Assembly (NCBI GenBank): GCA_030765645.1
Contig: JAVCCE010000060.1
Location: forward strand, 1 to 50,231
DNA from: Candidatus Hinthialibacter antarcticus
Lineage (GTDB): Bacteria > Hinthialibacterota > Hinthialibacteria > Hinthialibacterales > Hinthialibacteraceae
DNA length: 50,231 nt
Direction: 5' to 3'
In this document: one piece after another, positions 1 to 9,509 of the stretch
Numbering within the stretch: position 1 is the stretch's first letter
How the letters are laid out: each line of letters begins with the position of its first letter
Translations under genes and position numbers: made by a program
Notes under the pieces: generated by a model
Told to the model about the DNA's origin: nothing
Seen by the model: the letters and a program-made list of their open reading frames with translations, nothing else
Database searches by the model: none

Positions 1-1421
1 ACATCATTACAGCCCAACACATCCGGGCGGGCGGCGCCGTATGGGCCGACCCGGTCTTGGATGGATATTGGTTCTGGTATCCGCCGACAAACGCCATTCT
101 CTTTTCGACGATTTCCTCACTTTTGCATATTGATTTATTCGCTCTGTATGCGCTCTCTCCATCATTGCTCAATTGGTTATTTGCCGCCGCGTTTTATTGT
201 TTCGTCAAGCAACTATTCGACGGCGACCACGCCTTTGCTTTTTGGACGACGCTGGGGCTGGCTTCGCTGCCTTGGGTAGTAACTTACGTGATTGCGTTTC
301 CAACGGTGATGGCCCACGCCGCCGGATTGGGGATGTTGGTTCTCTATTTGTATCAACGCTGGACGGATTGGCAGCCGTACGGGACTCTATTCGCTTCGGT
401 GTTTGTTGGAATGATGGGCTTATACCACCCGCCGACCGCAATTATTTTGTTGCTTTGCCTGACGCTGCATCGTCTCTGGCAGCGTGACCTGCGCGGCGCG
501 TTGTTTGTTGTCTGCATTGGCTTGTTTCTTTCATCGCCTTATTGGATCGTGCAGATTAGTTCTCCAGTGTTGAATCCCGACCCAATTCGATATATTTCTC
601 CGGCTATGATGCAGAAATCAGTGGTGTTTCCTGGATTCAGTCCGCTGATGTCGTCGGTGTTTTTTCTGCTGGTCGGCGTCGGCGCCTTTGTGGTCAAACA
701 GCGTTGGCGTAGTTTGCGTATGCGTTTGGTGATGGTGCTGTTGGGCGTTAGCCTGCTGGGCCAAGCGCCGGCGTATCTGTTGAAGATTTTAGAAATCTAT
801 GCTCCCGCACTCTATCAACAATATGGTCATGCCGTTCCGGTTGTGGTTCCGCATGAATTTCAACTCTATTCGCAAGTCGCGTTGCTTATGATCGCCGGGT
901 TGGGACTCAAAGCGCTCTGGCAATCGTCTGCGTTGTTGAAACCGGTTGTTCGATACGCAGTGCTCCTTTGTCTTGTCGCATGGCTGGGCGCGATGATGGT
1001 CCCGCTGGCCAAGCGTTCGCAGGCGTTTTGCGAGCCGTATCGGATGAAAGGCGAGTGGGCGGCGCTGGTTGAATTTATTCAGAGCCATCCTGATGTTGTG
1101 AGTGGAGACGCTGTGATCTGTGCACCGGAAGACGAGGTCAGTTTTTTTGTGGTCGGCCTTCGCACGGGGCGAAAATCGCTAGCGACGTATGCGTCGCACA
1201 TGAACCCGCGCGCTGATTATTTCGCCCGCGTCGTCGCGCGAAACATAATACTCAATACCGGCGTCATTGATGAAGTAAAACGAGAATGCCAAGAATACAA
1301 CGTAAAATACATTCTCGCGTGGAGAAAAAAAACTTCACCGGAACGAATTGAATTATTTCAAAAATCGTTTGAAACCGTCTACAATGACGGAAATGTATAT
1401 TTATTCCAAACAGCGCCTTGA
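1..1421 (+). CDS. Multi-pass membrane protein, GT-C glycosyltransferase-like (5' truncated by window edge)
   Basis: The reading frame is already open at the first bases (first complete codon at 3), so the N-terminus lies outside the window; a TTG at 57 is unlikely to be the real start. About 472 residues are visible. They contain around nine or ten hydrophobic segments, then a soluble C-terminal part ending in a short mixed strand/helix domain. An ADPVLDGYWFWYPP loop before the membrane region and the overall layout resemble GT-C (ArnT/PMT-like) glycosyltransferases that use lipid-linked sugars. That is a fold-level inference, because no family motif could be pinned down. The next gene follows after 30 bases on the same strand, suggesting one operon with two secreted carbohydrate-active proteins. 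Confidence 0.6.
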   Translation, partial: IITAQHIRAGGAVWADPVLDGYWFWYPPTNAILFSTISSLLHIDLFALYALSPSLLNWLFAAAFYCFVKQLFDGDHAFAFWTTLGLASLPWVVTYVIAFPTVMAHAAGLGMLVLYLYQRWTDWQPYGTLFASVFVGMMGLYHPPTAIILLLCLTLHRLWQRDLRGALFVVCIGLFLSSPYWIVQISSPVLNPDPIRYISPAMMQKSVVFPGFSPLMSSVFFLLVGVGAFVVKQRWRSLRMRLVMVLLGVSLLGQAPAYLLKILEIYAPALYQQYGHAVPVVVPHEFQLYSQVALLMIAGLGLKALWQSSALLKPVVRYAVLLCLVAWLGAMMVPLAKRSQAFCEPYRMKGEWAALVEFIQSHPDVVSGDAVICAPEDEVSFFVVGLRTGRKSLATYASHMNPRADYFARVVARNIILNTGVIDEVKRECQEYNVKYILAWRKKTSPERIELFQKSFETVYNDGNVYLFQTAP

Positions 1422-1451
1422 CGGTTGTGTTTGGGTTGAGGACAACCAATC

Positions 1452-2771
1452 ATGCTGCGTATCATTTGCGCGTTCCTGCTGACGTTTGCTGCGCTCGCTC
1501 ATTCCGCTGAATCTGACTACGACGGTTTCGGCGGTTGGACGCACCTCAAAGGCGAAGCGACCGGCTTCTTTCACGCGGAACAAATTGACGGCGTCTGGTG
1601 GATCATCGACCCCGTGGGTAATGTGTTTCTTTCCAAGGGCGTCAACCACATTGTGTACGGCGGCGACTATTCTCCGGTGACGAATACCTCGCTCTACAAA
1701 GAGGCTGTCAATGAACTGTATGAGTCGCCGACTGCTTGGTCAAAAGTGGTTGCCGAGCGGCTGAAAGCATGGGGCTTCAACACCATCGGCGCCTGGTCGG
1801 ACCAACGCATGAATCATCGCCTCGTTCCCTATACAAAAATATTGGATATCGGCTCGAAGGCGGGCGGCAATTGGCAGCGCGGAATTTTTCCTGATGTGTT
1901 CTCTAAAAAGTTCGCCACTCAAGCGAACCATATCGCCGCGATGGAATGCAAAAAATTACGGGATGATATGTTTTTGTTGGGGTATTATCCTGACAACGAA
2001 TTGCGTTGGGGTCCGGATTGGCGCAACAAAAATGCCTTGTTGATTGACTTTTTGGCGATGGAGCCCTCCCGCGACGGCGGCGAGCAAGCGCTGTTGTTCC
2101 TCAAAAAACGCTACCGGACAATTGAAGAACTAAACCAAGCCTGGAAGATTCAAGTAAAAACGTGGGACGAGATTTCCAAAGCCAAATTGCCGGAATCAGA
2201 AGCGCGTAAAAAAGACGAAGCCGAATTTTTACGTAAAGTAGCTGACCAATATTTTCGTGTTTGTTATGAAGCCGTCAAAAAAGCCGACCCCAACCACATG
2301 CTACTGGGCTGCCGTTTTGCGGGGTATGCGCCCGAACCCGTGCTGGCGGCGGCGGGGACCTACTCTGATGTTATCAGTTACAATTCGTATAATCGCTTGC
2401 CCCCCGTTGAAGCGCTCAACCGCGTACACGAAATCACCACAAAGCCGATCATGCTGACCGAGTTCTCGTTCAAAGCGATGGACTCCGGCTTGCCCAACAC
2501 CAAAGGCGCAGGCAAACCCGTCGCGACCCAAAAAGACCGCGCGGCGTTGTTTACTCAATATGTGAATGCTTTGATGAAACTCCCGTACGCAGTGGGGTAT
2601 CATTGGTTTAAATACGCCGATCAGCCGCCCGAAGGCCGCTTCGACGGCGAGAACAGCAACTACGGCCTGGTGTCGTTGAAAGACGCCCCCTGGGAAACCT
2701 TGGTCAATGAAATGACAAAAACCAACCGAAGCGTTGAGTTAGTCCATCAAAAACCGGAAGCCTCTTTATGA
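1452..2771 (+). CDS. Secreted agarase-like TIM-barrel glycoside hydrolase
   Basis: 439 residues with a Sec signal peptide ending near residue 18 (AALAHSA). The block near residues 38-56 (DGVWWIIDPVGNVFLSKGVN) is typical of the N-terminus of agarase-like (GH50-like) and other clan GH-A barrel enzymes. DNELRWG near residue 180 provides the expected Asn-Glu acid/base pair, and TEFSF near 336 a candidate nucleophile glutamate. Substrate cannot be read from sequence: agar-type galactans are the precedent, but many relatives are uncharacterised. A GAGG ribosome-binding site precedes the ATG. The stop codon overlaps the next start in an ATGA, so the two are probably translationally coupled. Confidence 0.75.
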   Translation: MLRIICAFLLTFAALAHSAESDYDGFGGWTHLKGEATGFFHAEQIDGVWWIIDPVGNVFLSKGVNHIVYGGDYSPVTNTSLYKEAVNELYESPTAWSKVVAERLKAWGFNTIGAWSDQRMNHRLVPYTKILDIGSKAGGNWQRGIFPDVFSKKFATQANHIAAMECKKLRDDMFLLGYYPDNELRWGPDWRNKNALLIDFLAMEPSRDGGEQALLFLKKRYRTIEELNQAWKIQVKTWDEISKAKLPESEARKKDEAEFLRKVADQYFRVCYEAVKKADPNHMLLGCRFAGYAPEPVLAAAGTYSDVISYNSYNRLPPVEALNRVHEITTKPIMLTEFSFKAMDSGLPNTKGAGKPVATQKDRAALFTQYVNALMKLPYAVGYHWFKYADQPPEGRFDGENSNYGLVSLKDAPWETLVNEMTKTNRSVELVHQKPEASL

Positions 2772-5101
2772 AACAATTGTTCTGTCTCTTTTTTGTTGGG
2801 TTGTGTCTTGCGGCGCTGCCCATTCATTCGCAACCAACCAGCCCGCAAACCGTAGGCGCAAGCCTCACCGTGGGCGCGACCGCATCGCAAACGATGTATG
2901 TGTTTGATTTGGAAGCGTATTTAAACACGCGCCCGGACGACAAAGTGTGGCAGTATGATGTGGTAAACCTCGTCACGGCGTTACAGGGATTAGTCAATCG
3001 TCAGCAACCCCAATTGTATATCCTCTTTGTGCGCGAACGCCTGTCTGCGCATCAACTCAACGTCGATCAATATTGGTTAGACAAAATCCATTCTCAAAAC
3101 GGGCCGTTCGGGTCGTATGAGTTGGTTTCGATTGATCGCCTTGAAACATTGATCGAGATGTTTCGGCGATCATTCACGGGCGTTGTCTTGTGGGACCCTA
3201 AAGTCCCCGCGACGGTGAACATCGCGATGACGGTTGCGGGCGTCGACGGGTTGTTGCCTGTCCGCCATGATGAATCTCCCGGGTCATTGTTTAACCAACT
3301 GGTGATGGGTGGGCCGGAACTTCCGCCGATTGAGCGGTTGACCGATCTGTTTACGGGGGTCGGGTACGTTCCGTTGCCGCCGCCGTTTGATGACCGCAAC
3401 ATCAAAGCGCTGACTCCCAAAAACGATAGTTACGCCTGGGCGCGCGTTTTATATTTAGAAACCAAAAAGACGTCGCCGAAATATTTCGCGAATTTTATTG
3501 ATGCTTACGATTGGGACATCCAAGCGCCGGGCGTTCAATACCCCGATTTATACAATTGCCAGATTGTCAATCGAGATTTTTACGTCGCCGAGGGCGCTTT
3601 TTTCTGCGACTTAGACCCGTGGTGGGATGAAATCGCGACAGACACCTATAACCCGTTGATAGAGAAGGGAAATACCTATCAATCGGGTTTTGACAACCAT
3701 ACGTTTCGAAACATTCTGAATTTTGCGTACGAAAACACATTAGGCGATGACCGCATTATGCGAGTCGGCGGCTTTGTCCCCTGGTGGAAAAAATACAGTT
3801 CGTATGAAAATGTCGGCGGCAAGTATTCGGAGGAAGAAACAGCGGAAGAGTTTGTTAGCATTATGTCGGCGTTTAATGGAATCGTTGATGCGGACAGTTA
3901 TCCCTTCGGCGCATTGGCGAACGCCTCCGTCTATCGACATGTCAAACTGCCTGAGCGGTTTTTCCAAAACAAGACGCCGCAACCCAAGCCGTTGCAAAAC
4001 AAAAATTACCTGCTGTTTGTTTTGGGCGATTTCCGGTCGTCTTCTTTGCTGTATCAAACCATTCCTTATTTGTGGGACGACCCCTATCGCGGCGTCTTAC
4101 CTATCGCCTGGTCGGTTGCGCCGATGTTGTCTGAGCGGGTCCCGCACGTGTTCCAGTATATGTACGACACCCGCACGCCCAATGATTACTTTATCGGCGC
4201 CGGGGCCGCCGCCGGGCTGTGTTACCCCAACCGCTACATCCCGCCGCGCGAGCATTCAGACCTGGACGCAAATGGCATGTGGTTTTTAAGAAACTTCACA
4301 AAAGAGTTATACAAAAAATTTGACCTGCGCCAGACCGCCGCCGCTGACCTCGACCGTGATCGCGGCGTCAAGGAAATATTTTTCAACGAAAAAATGCAAA
4401 CGTTCTTTCGCGAGTTCTCTCCGCATGGCGTGTTGACGTTGAAGCCGTACGAACGCCGCTTGGGGCAATTCATCGTGCCGTTTGATCTGGAGACGGCGAA
4501 TGTACAAGAGCGTTTGCTTCCGCTTGATTCCGTTGTGGAGCGCATCGTGTCGTCCAGCCGTTCCGGTCAGCCGACGTTTCAAGCCTATCGGTTCAATTTG
4601 GCTTCGCCCACGTCTTTATATTATTTGTATCAGCAACTGATTACCAAACATCCCGATTTATCATTTGAAGTGTTAGACCCGATTTCATACTTTTATTTGT
4701 TACGCCAACATTACGCCGGCGGCGAACCGGAAATCAATTTTGCGATGCCGACGTTTATTGACGACACCATCCCCCGAACGCTCAGCCCTGGCGTTCCTGT
4801 CAAAGTTTCGTTCACGTTGCGCAATGACGGCTGGGACGTATGGGACCCCAAGCGGGTGCCGGAGAACCAGCGATACCGTATTACCTATCAATTTCAACAA
4901 GAAAACGGCGTCGTCGCTGAGCGTGGGCGCCAGGCGGCGTTTATCGACCATACCGTGCCCACTGGCGAGATGATTACCATTGACGGGTTGATTGAACCGC
5001 CGGAAGACGCCAGCGGCGTATATGATTTAATGTTGCGCTTTGAACAGGAAAACGTGCGTGTTTCGCCCATTTTTGAGCGTATTCGCGTGGTTGTGCAGTA
5101 A
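2768..5101 (+). CDS. Secreted GxGYxYP-family protein (putative glycoside hydrolase)
   Basis: 777 residues with an N-terminal signal peptide (hydrophobic run at residues 4-20). The early block YDVVNLVTALQGLVNRQQPQ (about residues 58-77) matches the N-terminal region of GxGYxYP proteins. GAGAAAGLCYPN near residues 477-488 is this protein's version of the signature. The final roughly 110 residues look like a beta-sandwich (SFTLRNDGWDVWDP onward), probably a carbohydrate-binding or immunoglobulin-like appendage. The family is predicted to act on glycans but has no well-settled activity. Coupled to the upstream agarase-like gene by a 4-base overlap, implying they act on the same exported substrate. 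Confidence 0.8.
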   Translation: MKQLFCLFFVGLCLAALPIHSQPTSPQTVGASLTVGATASQTMYVFDLEAYLNTRPDDKVWQYDVVNLVTALQGLVNRQQPQLYILFVRERLSAHQLNVDQYWLDKIHSQNGPFGSYELVSIDRLETLIEMFRRSFTGVVLWDPKVPATVNIAMTVAGVDGLLPVRHDESPGSLFNQLVMGGPELPPIERLTDLFTGVGYVPLPPPFDDRNIKALTPKNDSYAWARVLYLETKKTSPKYFANFIDAYDWDIQAPGVQYPDLYNCQIVNRDFYVAEGAFFCDLDPWWDEIATDTYNPLIEKGNTYQSGFDNHTFRNILNFAYENTLGDDRIMRVGGFVPWWKKYSSYENVGGKYSEEETAEEFVSIMSAFNGIVDADSYPFGALANASVYRHVKLPERFFQNKTPQPKPLQNKNYLLFVLGDFRSSSLLYQTIPYLWDDPYRGVLPIAWSVAPMLSERVPHVFQYMYDTRTPNDYFIGAGAAAGLCYPNRYIPPREHSDLDANGMWFLRNFTKELYKKFDLRQTAAADLDRDRGVKEIFFNEKMQTFFREFSPHGVLTLKPYERRLGQFIVPFDLETANVQERLLPLDSVVERIVSSSRSGQPTFQAYRFNLASPTSLYYLYQQLITKHPDLSFEVLDPISYFYLLRQHYAGGEPEINFAMPTFIDDTIPRTLSPGVPVKVSFTLRNDGWDVWDPKRVPENQRYRITYQFQQENGVVAERGRQAAFIDHTVPTGEMITIDGLIEPPEDASGVYDLMLRFEQENVRVSPIFERIRVVVQ

Positions 5102-5224
5102 TCGCCAAACCAGATTATGTTCGGCGTCTATTGAATTTAGCCCTCTCTCATGGAACAATACTACAACAGAGACGGAGTATGCCCGTCGAGACAGACACTT
5201 TTGTCATTATTTAGTAAATTACGA

Positions 5225-5695
5225 ATGGAAAAAGCATCCATGGATTTTGACTTCATCGAACGGGTCGTTCAATTGGTGGAAGCGTCTGATATCGGCGAAC
5301 TTGAGGTCGAGTCAGGCGAAGGGTTGCGCGTGGTGGTCAAAAAAACATCCAGCGCCGCGCCGCCGATGGTCGCTCCTCAATATTACGCCGCTGCTCCTGC
5401 GCAAGGGGCTGCAGCGCCAGCGCCGTCCGCCCCGGAAGATATCATTGACGACACCATTGAGATTATTAAAGCGCCGATGGTTGGCACATTTTATCGCTCT
5501 CCTGCTCCCGATGCCCCTCCCTTTCTCGAAGAAGGGAACGTGGTGCAAAAATCACACGTCGTTTGCATTTTAGAAGCGATGAAAGTGATGAACGAAATCA
5601 AGGCGGGCGTGGCAGGCACCGTCGTTTCAATTTTGGTTGAAAACGGTCAGCCGGTCGAATTTGGTCAGCCGCTGTTCAAGATCAAAAAATCTTGA
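5225..5695 (+). CDS. accB: Biotin carboxyl carrier protein of acetyl-CoA carboxylase
   Basis: Carries the biotin that shuttles carboxyl groups in acetyl-CoA carboxylase, the first step of fatty-acid synthesis, in the cytosol. The biotinylation motif EAMKVMNEI is present with the acceptor lysine near residue 120, in a C-terminal lipoyl/biotinyl domain. This is preceded by an Ala/Pro-rich linker and an N-terminal helix-plus-strand domain ([20 protein letters not shown]) as in E. coli AccB. The frame is open to an ATG at 5150, but those residues do not resemble the family. ATG 5225 or ATG 5240 gives the usual length (156 or 151 residues); none has a strong ribosome-binding site. Followed by accC after 31 bases. 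Confidence 0.93.
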   Translation: MEKASMDFDFIERVVQLVEASDIGELEVESGEGLRVVVKKTSSAAPPMVAPQYYAAAPAQGAAAPAPSAPEDIIDDTIEIIKAPMVGTFYRSPAPDAPPFLEEGNVVQKSHVVCILEAMKVMNEIKAGVAGTVVSILVENGQPVEFGQPLFKIKKS

Positions 5696-5726
5696 TGCGG
5701 TCAGCATCGGAACGAAGCCATCCACT

Positions 5727-7073
5727 ATGTTTAAGAAAATACTAATAGCCAATCGCGGCGAAATTGCGTTGCGGATTATTCGGGCTTGCCAGGAACTCGG
5801 GGTCGCAACGGTCGCCGTCTTTTCCGAAGCGGACCGCGACTCGCTGCATGTTCGTTTTGCGGATGAAGAAGTCTGCATTGGTCCGCCCTCGCCAAATGAA
5901 TCCTATTTGAACACGCCGCGCATTATCGCTGCGGCGGAAATCACCGGCGCCGATGCCATCCACCCTGGATACGGCTTTCTGGCGGAAAGCGCGGCCTTCG
6001 CGGAAGTCTGCGAAACCTGCAACATCACTTTCATCGGCCCCACTCATCATGCTATTTCTCTGATGGGCGACAAGGCCGTCGCGCGCGACACCATGATGCG
6101 CCACAACATCCCGACCATCCCCGGTTCTCCCGGTATCATTGAAAATACCGAAAAGGCCGTCGAGGTCGCCAACGAACTCGGCTACCCCGTCATGTTGAAA
6201 GCTGCGTCCGGCGGCGGTGGTCGTGGGATGCGCGTCGCCCGCGATGATGTGGGTTTAGTGCAAGCCTTTGTCACGGCGCAGGCCGAGTCGCAAACAGCCT
6301 TCAACGACTCGCGCATTTATGTCGAAAAGTTGATCGAAGAGCCGCGCCATATCGAAATTCAGGTGATGGCGGATAATTTTGGCAATATCGTTCACTTGGG
6401 CGAGCGCGACTGCTCGTTGCAGCGCCGCCATCAAAAAGTGCTGGAAGAATCTCCCTCGCCAGTGGTCGATGAAGAACTGCGGGCGCGTATGGGCGAGACC
6501 GGAATCAAGTGCGTCGAAGCCGTGAATTACACCAGCGTTGGGACGATTGAGTTTCTGCTTGATAAAGACCGCAATTTTTATTTCATGGAAATGAATACCC
6601 GCATCCAGGTCGAGCACTCGGTTACCGAGATGGTCTCTGGAGTGGATGTTGTTAAAGAACAAATCCGCATCGCCGCCGGCGAACCGCTATCGGTTAAGCA
6701 GGATGAAATCGTCTTCTCTGGTCACTGCATTGAATGCCGTATTAACGCCGAAGACCCGCGCAACCAGTTCCGCCCCTGTCCCGGAAAGATCACCGGGTTT
6801 CATTTGCCCGGCGGCCCTGGCATTCGCGTCGACTCTCATGCTTATGCCGAATACGTCGTCCCGCCGTATTATGATTCGCTGCTGGCGAAACTAATGGCGT
6901 ATGGCAAAGACCGCACCGAAGCGGTGGCGAAGATGAAACGCGCGTTGTCGGAAATGGTAGTCGAGGGCATCCCAACGACCATTCCGCTGCATCAGCGCAT
7001 CATGGACGACCCGCGTTTTCTCGCAGGCGACATTCACACGTCCTACTTGGATGAAATCACCAAACGGTTGTAA
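5727..7073 (+). CDS. accC: Biotin carboxylase subunit of acetyl-CoA carboxylase
   Basis: ATP-dependent carboxylation of AccB-bound biotin using bicarbonate. The 448-residue product begins [18 protein letters not shown], the canonical AccC N-terminus, so the ATG at 5727 is chosen over an in-frame ATG at 5637 lying inside accB. The ATP-grasp glycine-rich loop ([14 protein letters not shown]) and the [14 protein letters not shown] active-site block are intact, and length is normal for the family. Forms the usual accB-accC pair. The carboxyltransferase genes accA and accD are not in the window. A C-rich hairpin just downstream may end the transcript. Confidence 0.97.
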   Translation: MFKKILIANRGEIALRIIRACQELGVATVAVFSEADRDSLHVRFADEEVCIGPPSPNESYLNTPRIIAAAEITGADAIHPGYGFLAESAAFAEVCETCNITFIGPTHHAISLMGDKAVARDTMMRHNIPTIPGSPGIIENTEKAVEVANELGYPVMLKAASGGGGRGMRVARDDVGLVQAFVTAQAESQTAFNDSRIYVEKLIEEPRHIEIQVMADNFGNIVHLGERDCSLQRRHQKVLEESPSPVVDEELRARMGETGIKCVEAVNYTSVGTIEFLLDKDRNFYFMEMNTRIQVEHSVTEMVSGVDVVKEQIRIAAGEPLSVKQDEIVFSGHCIECRINAEDPRNQFRPCPGKITGFHLPGGPGIRVDSHAYAEYVVPPYYDSLLAKLMAYGKDRTEAVAKMKRALSEMVVEGIPTTIPLHQRIMDDPRFLAGDIHTSYLDEITKRL

Positions 7074-7083
7074 CTTGCCCCAA

Positions 7084-7130
7084 AGCCCCCTTTTTTAAGG
7101 GGGGAAGCCGCTGAAAGCGCAGGGGGATTA
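7084..7130 (+). repeat. C/G-rich REP-like repeat with possible accBC terminator hairpin
   Basis: Between accC and the convergent glycosyltransferase gene. A perfect 7-bp stem (7086-7092 with 7097-7103, CCCCCTT/AAGGGGG, T4 loop) is followed by CCGCTGAAAGCGCAGGGGGATT. The CGCTGAAAGCGC-AGGGGG-ATT part recurs inside the element near 43122-43160, so this is an interspersed repeat rather than a one-off hairpin. Use as a transcription terminator for accBC is plausible from position only; there is no clean T-run on the + side. Confidence 0.55.
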
Positions 7131-7154
7131 AGCCTTCTCTTTTTATGGAAAATT

Positions 7155-8942
7155 TCAAATTGCTTTGCTGATCTTCTCGTAATAGTTATGAATCGTCTCG
7201 GCGCGTTGGGCGTAGGTGTGCTGGTGAATGACGCGCTCGCGGGCGCGTTCGACGCAGGCGAAGCGCTCATCCTGGTTCGCTAAAAAATACTCAACAATCT
7301 TCTGCATGTCGTTCGCGTTGTGATAAAAAAACACTTCCTGTTCTGCCTTGCCGTCTAGCGGCAAATCTTCAGCAAACCCCGGTTTAAAAACTTCATCTGC
7401 TTTAGGCAGCCAATCCGACAATAAAAATCCGCCCGCCGCCGGTACGTCAAAGTCGCGGACGTTCAAGCAGGTGTACGATTGCAGGCTATGAATGTTAAGC
7501 GTGATGCGGGCGTTGCGGTAAATTTCAAACAAGCGCTTAAACGGCGCGATGTCCTTAAAGCAGCGTTCGCTTATCTCCGGCGGCAATAATGCTTGCCAGG
7601 CGGTGTTGCCGTAAATGTGCAGGTCGTATTGCGCCAGCGATTTGATGATTTGCAGCCGGTAGCGGGTGTTAGCTTCCCACAATAAGTATTGCCTGAGTTC
7701 GTCCATGCGGTCGTGAGGCACTTCGCCTGGCATGGGGAATTGCTGCATGATTTCGAGGACGTCGCGTCGCGGGTTCGCCAGTTTTTCTGCAATGAATTGT
7801 TCGGCAAATTCACCCCAGGCGGGCGAGAGTTGTTCGATAAAATTGCGGTGGTCGCGTATTTGCCCAACGAAGACCACGTCGCATTTCCTTGCAGCGCGTT
7901 TGGGGCCGCGCTTGGTTTTTGTCACTGCGCCGGGCATAAATCCCACGTTCTGCGCACCGTGACGCCGCAGCGTTTCGCTCCAGCCTTCATCCGCGACCCA
8001 GAAATGTTCATCAGCCGAGATACCGTTTCGGTAGAAAAAATGCTCGGCGTAAAATGGATCGTCGGCATACCAAACCAATTTAGGAACCGGCAACGAGCGG
8101 CTGAATTCAGCCCCCAGGGCGACATCATACGAAGGCGACTGGTTGCATAAAAAAATCACGTCCGGTTCCGAATAGATCAAGTCTAATATGCGATAGTAGG
8201 GCGGGTAGTAGGCGTCGGGTTTCATCACCGTATAGCGCGTCTGCCAGCCCAGGCGACGCAAATAAAACAACAGCGTACGGATAAGGACATGCTGGATGGT
8301 TGAATATTTCGCCGCCGCGCGTAGGTCGCTGTAGGTCCAGAGCAAGGGCTGACTGCGTTTGCATTCTCGTAATCGCGCCGAGATGTTTTGGATCGCGGAG
8401 AGGTGCGCCTGTTTGTGTTTGGGGATTTCTTGCGATAAAAATGAATGGACGCTTTGCAGCGTTTGAAAACGCTCTTCGTCGCAGGATGGATCGCCGCTTT
8501 GCAAAAACGGTTTCGCCGCAGCGTCTGAATAGGTTTCACGCCAGAGCGCTTCAATCTGCCCGGCCAGATTTTCGCCGACCGCCCAGAATACGCGCCCTGA
8601 ACGGAACAAGGCGCCCAAATCGCCAGCCATGAGCGCCGAAGCAAATGCCTTCCAGGAGGGTTCGATAATCAATACGCCGCGATTTTCCTGAATGATTGCC
8701 GGGGTGCACGACGCGGCGAATTCCGGGTTGAATCCAAAGAGGTATAGAAAGTCCATCCCGTTGGTTAATGCGGATTGGATCGAATTCAGGCCTTGTTGCG
8801 TTTGCGTTTTATTGAGCGAGGGCGGCGCTTCTATTGCGTTGGCGCGTTGCAAGTCCGACGGCATCTGTGCGAATAGCCCCGGATGTTGTTTACGAAATAC
8901 GGATAGGTTTTTCTGAAACCGTTTGTTTTTGATCGGGTCCAT
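7155..8942 (-). CDS. CgeB-like glycosyltransferase (GT1-type)
   Basis: 595 residues, no signal peptide. The C-terminal half has the CgeB/Glyco_trans_1_2 pattern: VVFVGQIRDHRNF opens the second Rossmann domain, and a stretch with RITLNIHSLQSYTCLNVRDF then VPAAGGFLLSDW is the nucleotide-sugar site signature of the group. The family's terminal helix with repeated Arg/Glu follows. The middle part (VWYADDPFYAEHFF) resembles the associated DUF3880-type N-terminal domain. Such enzymes usually transfer sugars to surface polysaccharide or protein; donor and acceptor are unknown. Convergent with accC and divergent from the TPR gene. The start lacks a clear ribosome-binding site, so the N-terminus is uncertain. 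Confidence 0.82.
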   Translation of the reverse strand: MDPIKNKRFQKNLSVFRKQHPGLFAQMPSDLQRANAIEAPPSLNKTQTQQGLNSIQSALTNGMDFLYLFGFNPEFAASCTPAIIQENRGVLIIEPSWKAFASALMAGDLGALFRSGRVFWAVGENLAGQIEALWRETYSDAAAKPFLQSGDPSCDEERFQTLQSVHSFLSQEIPKHKQAHLSAIQNISARLRECKRSQPLLWTYSDLRAAAKYSTIQHVLIRTLLFYLRRLGWQTRYTVMKPDAYYPPYYRILDLIYSEPDVIFLCNQSPSYDVALGAEFSRSLPVPKLVWYADDPFYAEHFFYRNGISADEHFWVADEGWSETLRRHGAQNVGFMPGAVTKTKRGPKRAARKCDVVFVGQIRDHRNFIEQLSPAWGEFAEQFIAEKLANPRRDVLEIMQQFPMPGEVPHDRMDELRQYLLWEANTRYRLQIIKSLAQYDLHIYGNTAWQALLPPEISERCFKDIAPFKRLFEIYRNARITLNIHSLQSYTCLNVRDFDVPAAGGFLLSDWLPKADEVFKPGFAEDLPLDGKAEQEVFFYHNANDMQKIVEYFLANQDERFACVERARERVIHQHTYAQRAETIHNYYEKISKAI

Positions 8943-9179
8943 TCGCCGCCGCTTTGGTTTGATTCATGCACAATCACGGCAGAGATTTGGTATTCAATCG
9001 CGCCGCTGCTACACTCGGATACGCTTATCGTTATTATCAGCGAAAAGTGATACATTCTAAAGTGTTTGCCAGAATTGCGGTCGGATTGAATTTCCGTTAT
9101 CGGTATTGAGCGCAGAGCCCTTTGGGCGCGCTTAACGAACCTGATTTTGACAAATACTCTTTACAGCCAGAGGTGAATT

Positions 9180-9488
9180 TTGGACCGCTTGCAACAATTA
9201 GAAGAAATGCTGGCGCAAGAGCCGGACGATGCCTTCACGCGCTATGCGCTTGCGTTGGAACTAAAAAAACACGGACGCATCAATGATGCGCTCGACCAGT
9301 TTGAGCAGGTCATCGGGCGCCATGCCGACTATGTCCCCGCCTACTTTATGATCGGTCAATTGTTGGCGGAAGAAGGCCGCGCCGAAGACGCTAAACAGCG
9401 CCTGCGCGAAGGCGTTGCGATGGCGCAGCGCAGCGGTGATTCACACGCCCAAGGCGAAATGCAAGAATATTTAGATTCACTCGACTAA
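9180..9488 (+). CDS. Small tetratricopeptide-repeat protein
   Basis: 102 residues starting at TTG, chosen because AGAGGTGA sits 5-6 bases upstream and no ATG fits. Two to three TPR-like helix pairs are visible: DAFTRYALALELKKHGRIND, then VPAYFMIGQLLAEEGRAEDA, with a C-terminal helix. No signal peptide, so probably a cytosolic protein-interaction scaffold. It precedes the PNGase F-like gene by 21 bases, suggesting co-transcription; its specific partner is unknown. Confidence 0.85.
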   Translation: MDRLQQLEEMLAQEPDDAFTRYALALELKKHGRINDALDQFEQVIGRHADYVPAYFMIGQLLAEEGRAEDAKQRLREGVAMAQRSGDSHAQGEMQEYLDSLD

Positions 9489-9509
9489 GTCGCAACGTGG
9501 AAGGCAACG

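Noticed and set aside
3747-4289. 180-codon frame inside the GxGYxYP gene
   Set aside because: Lies in another frame of a well-supported gene, has skewed basic composition and no family features.
5150-5224. N-terminal extension of accB from ATG 5150
   Set aside because: The extra 25 residues (Cys, Arg, Ser-rich) do not match AccB and there is no ribosome-binding site; ATG 5225 or 5240 gives a normal N-terminus.
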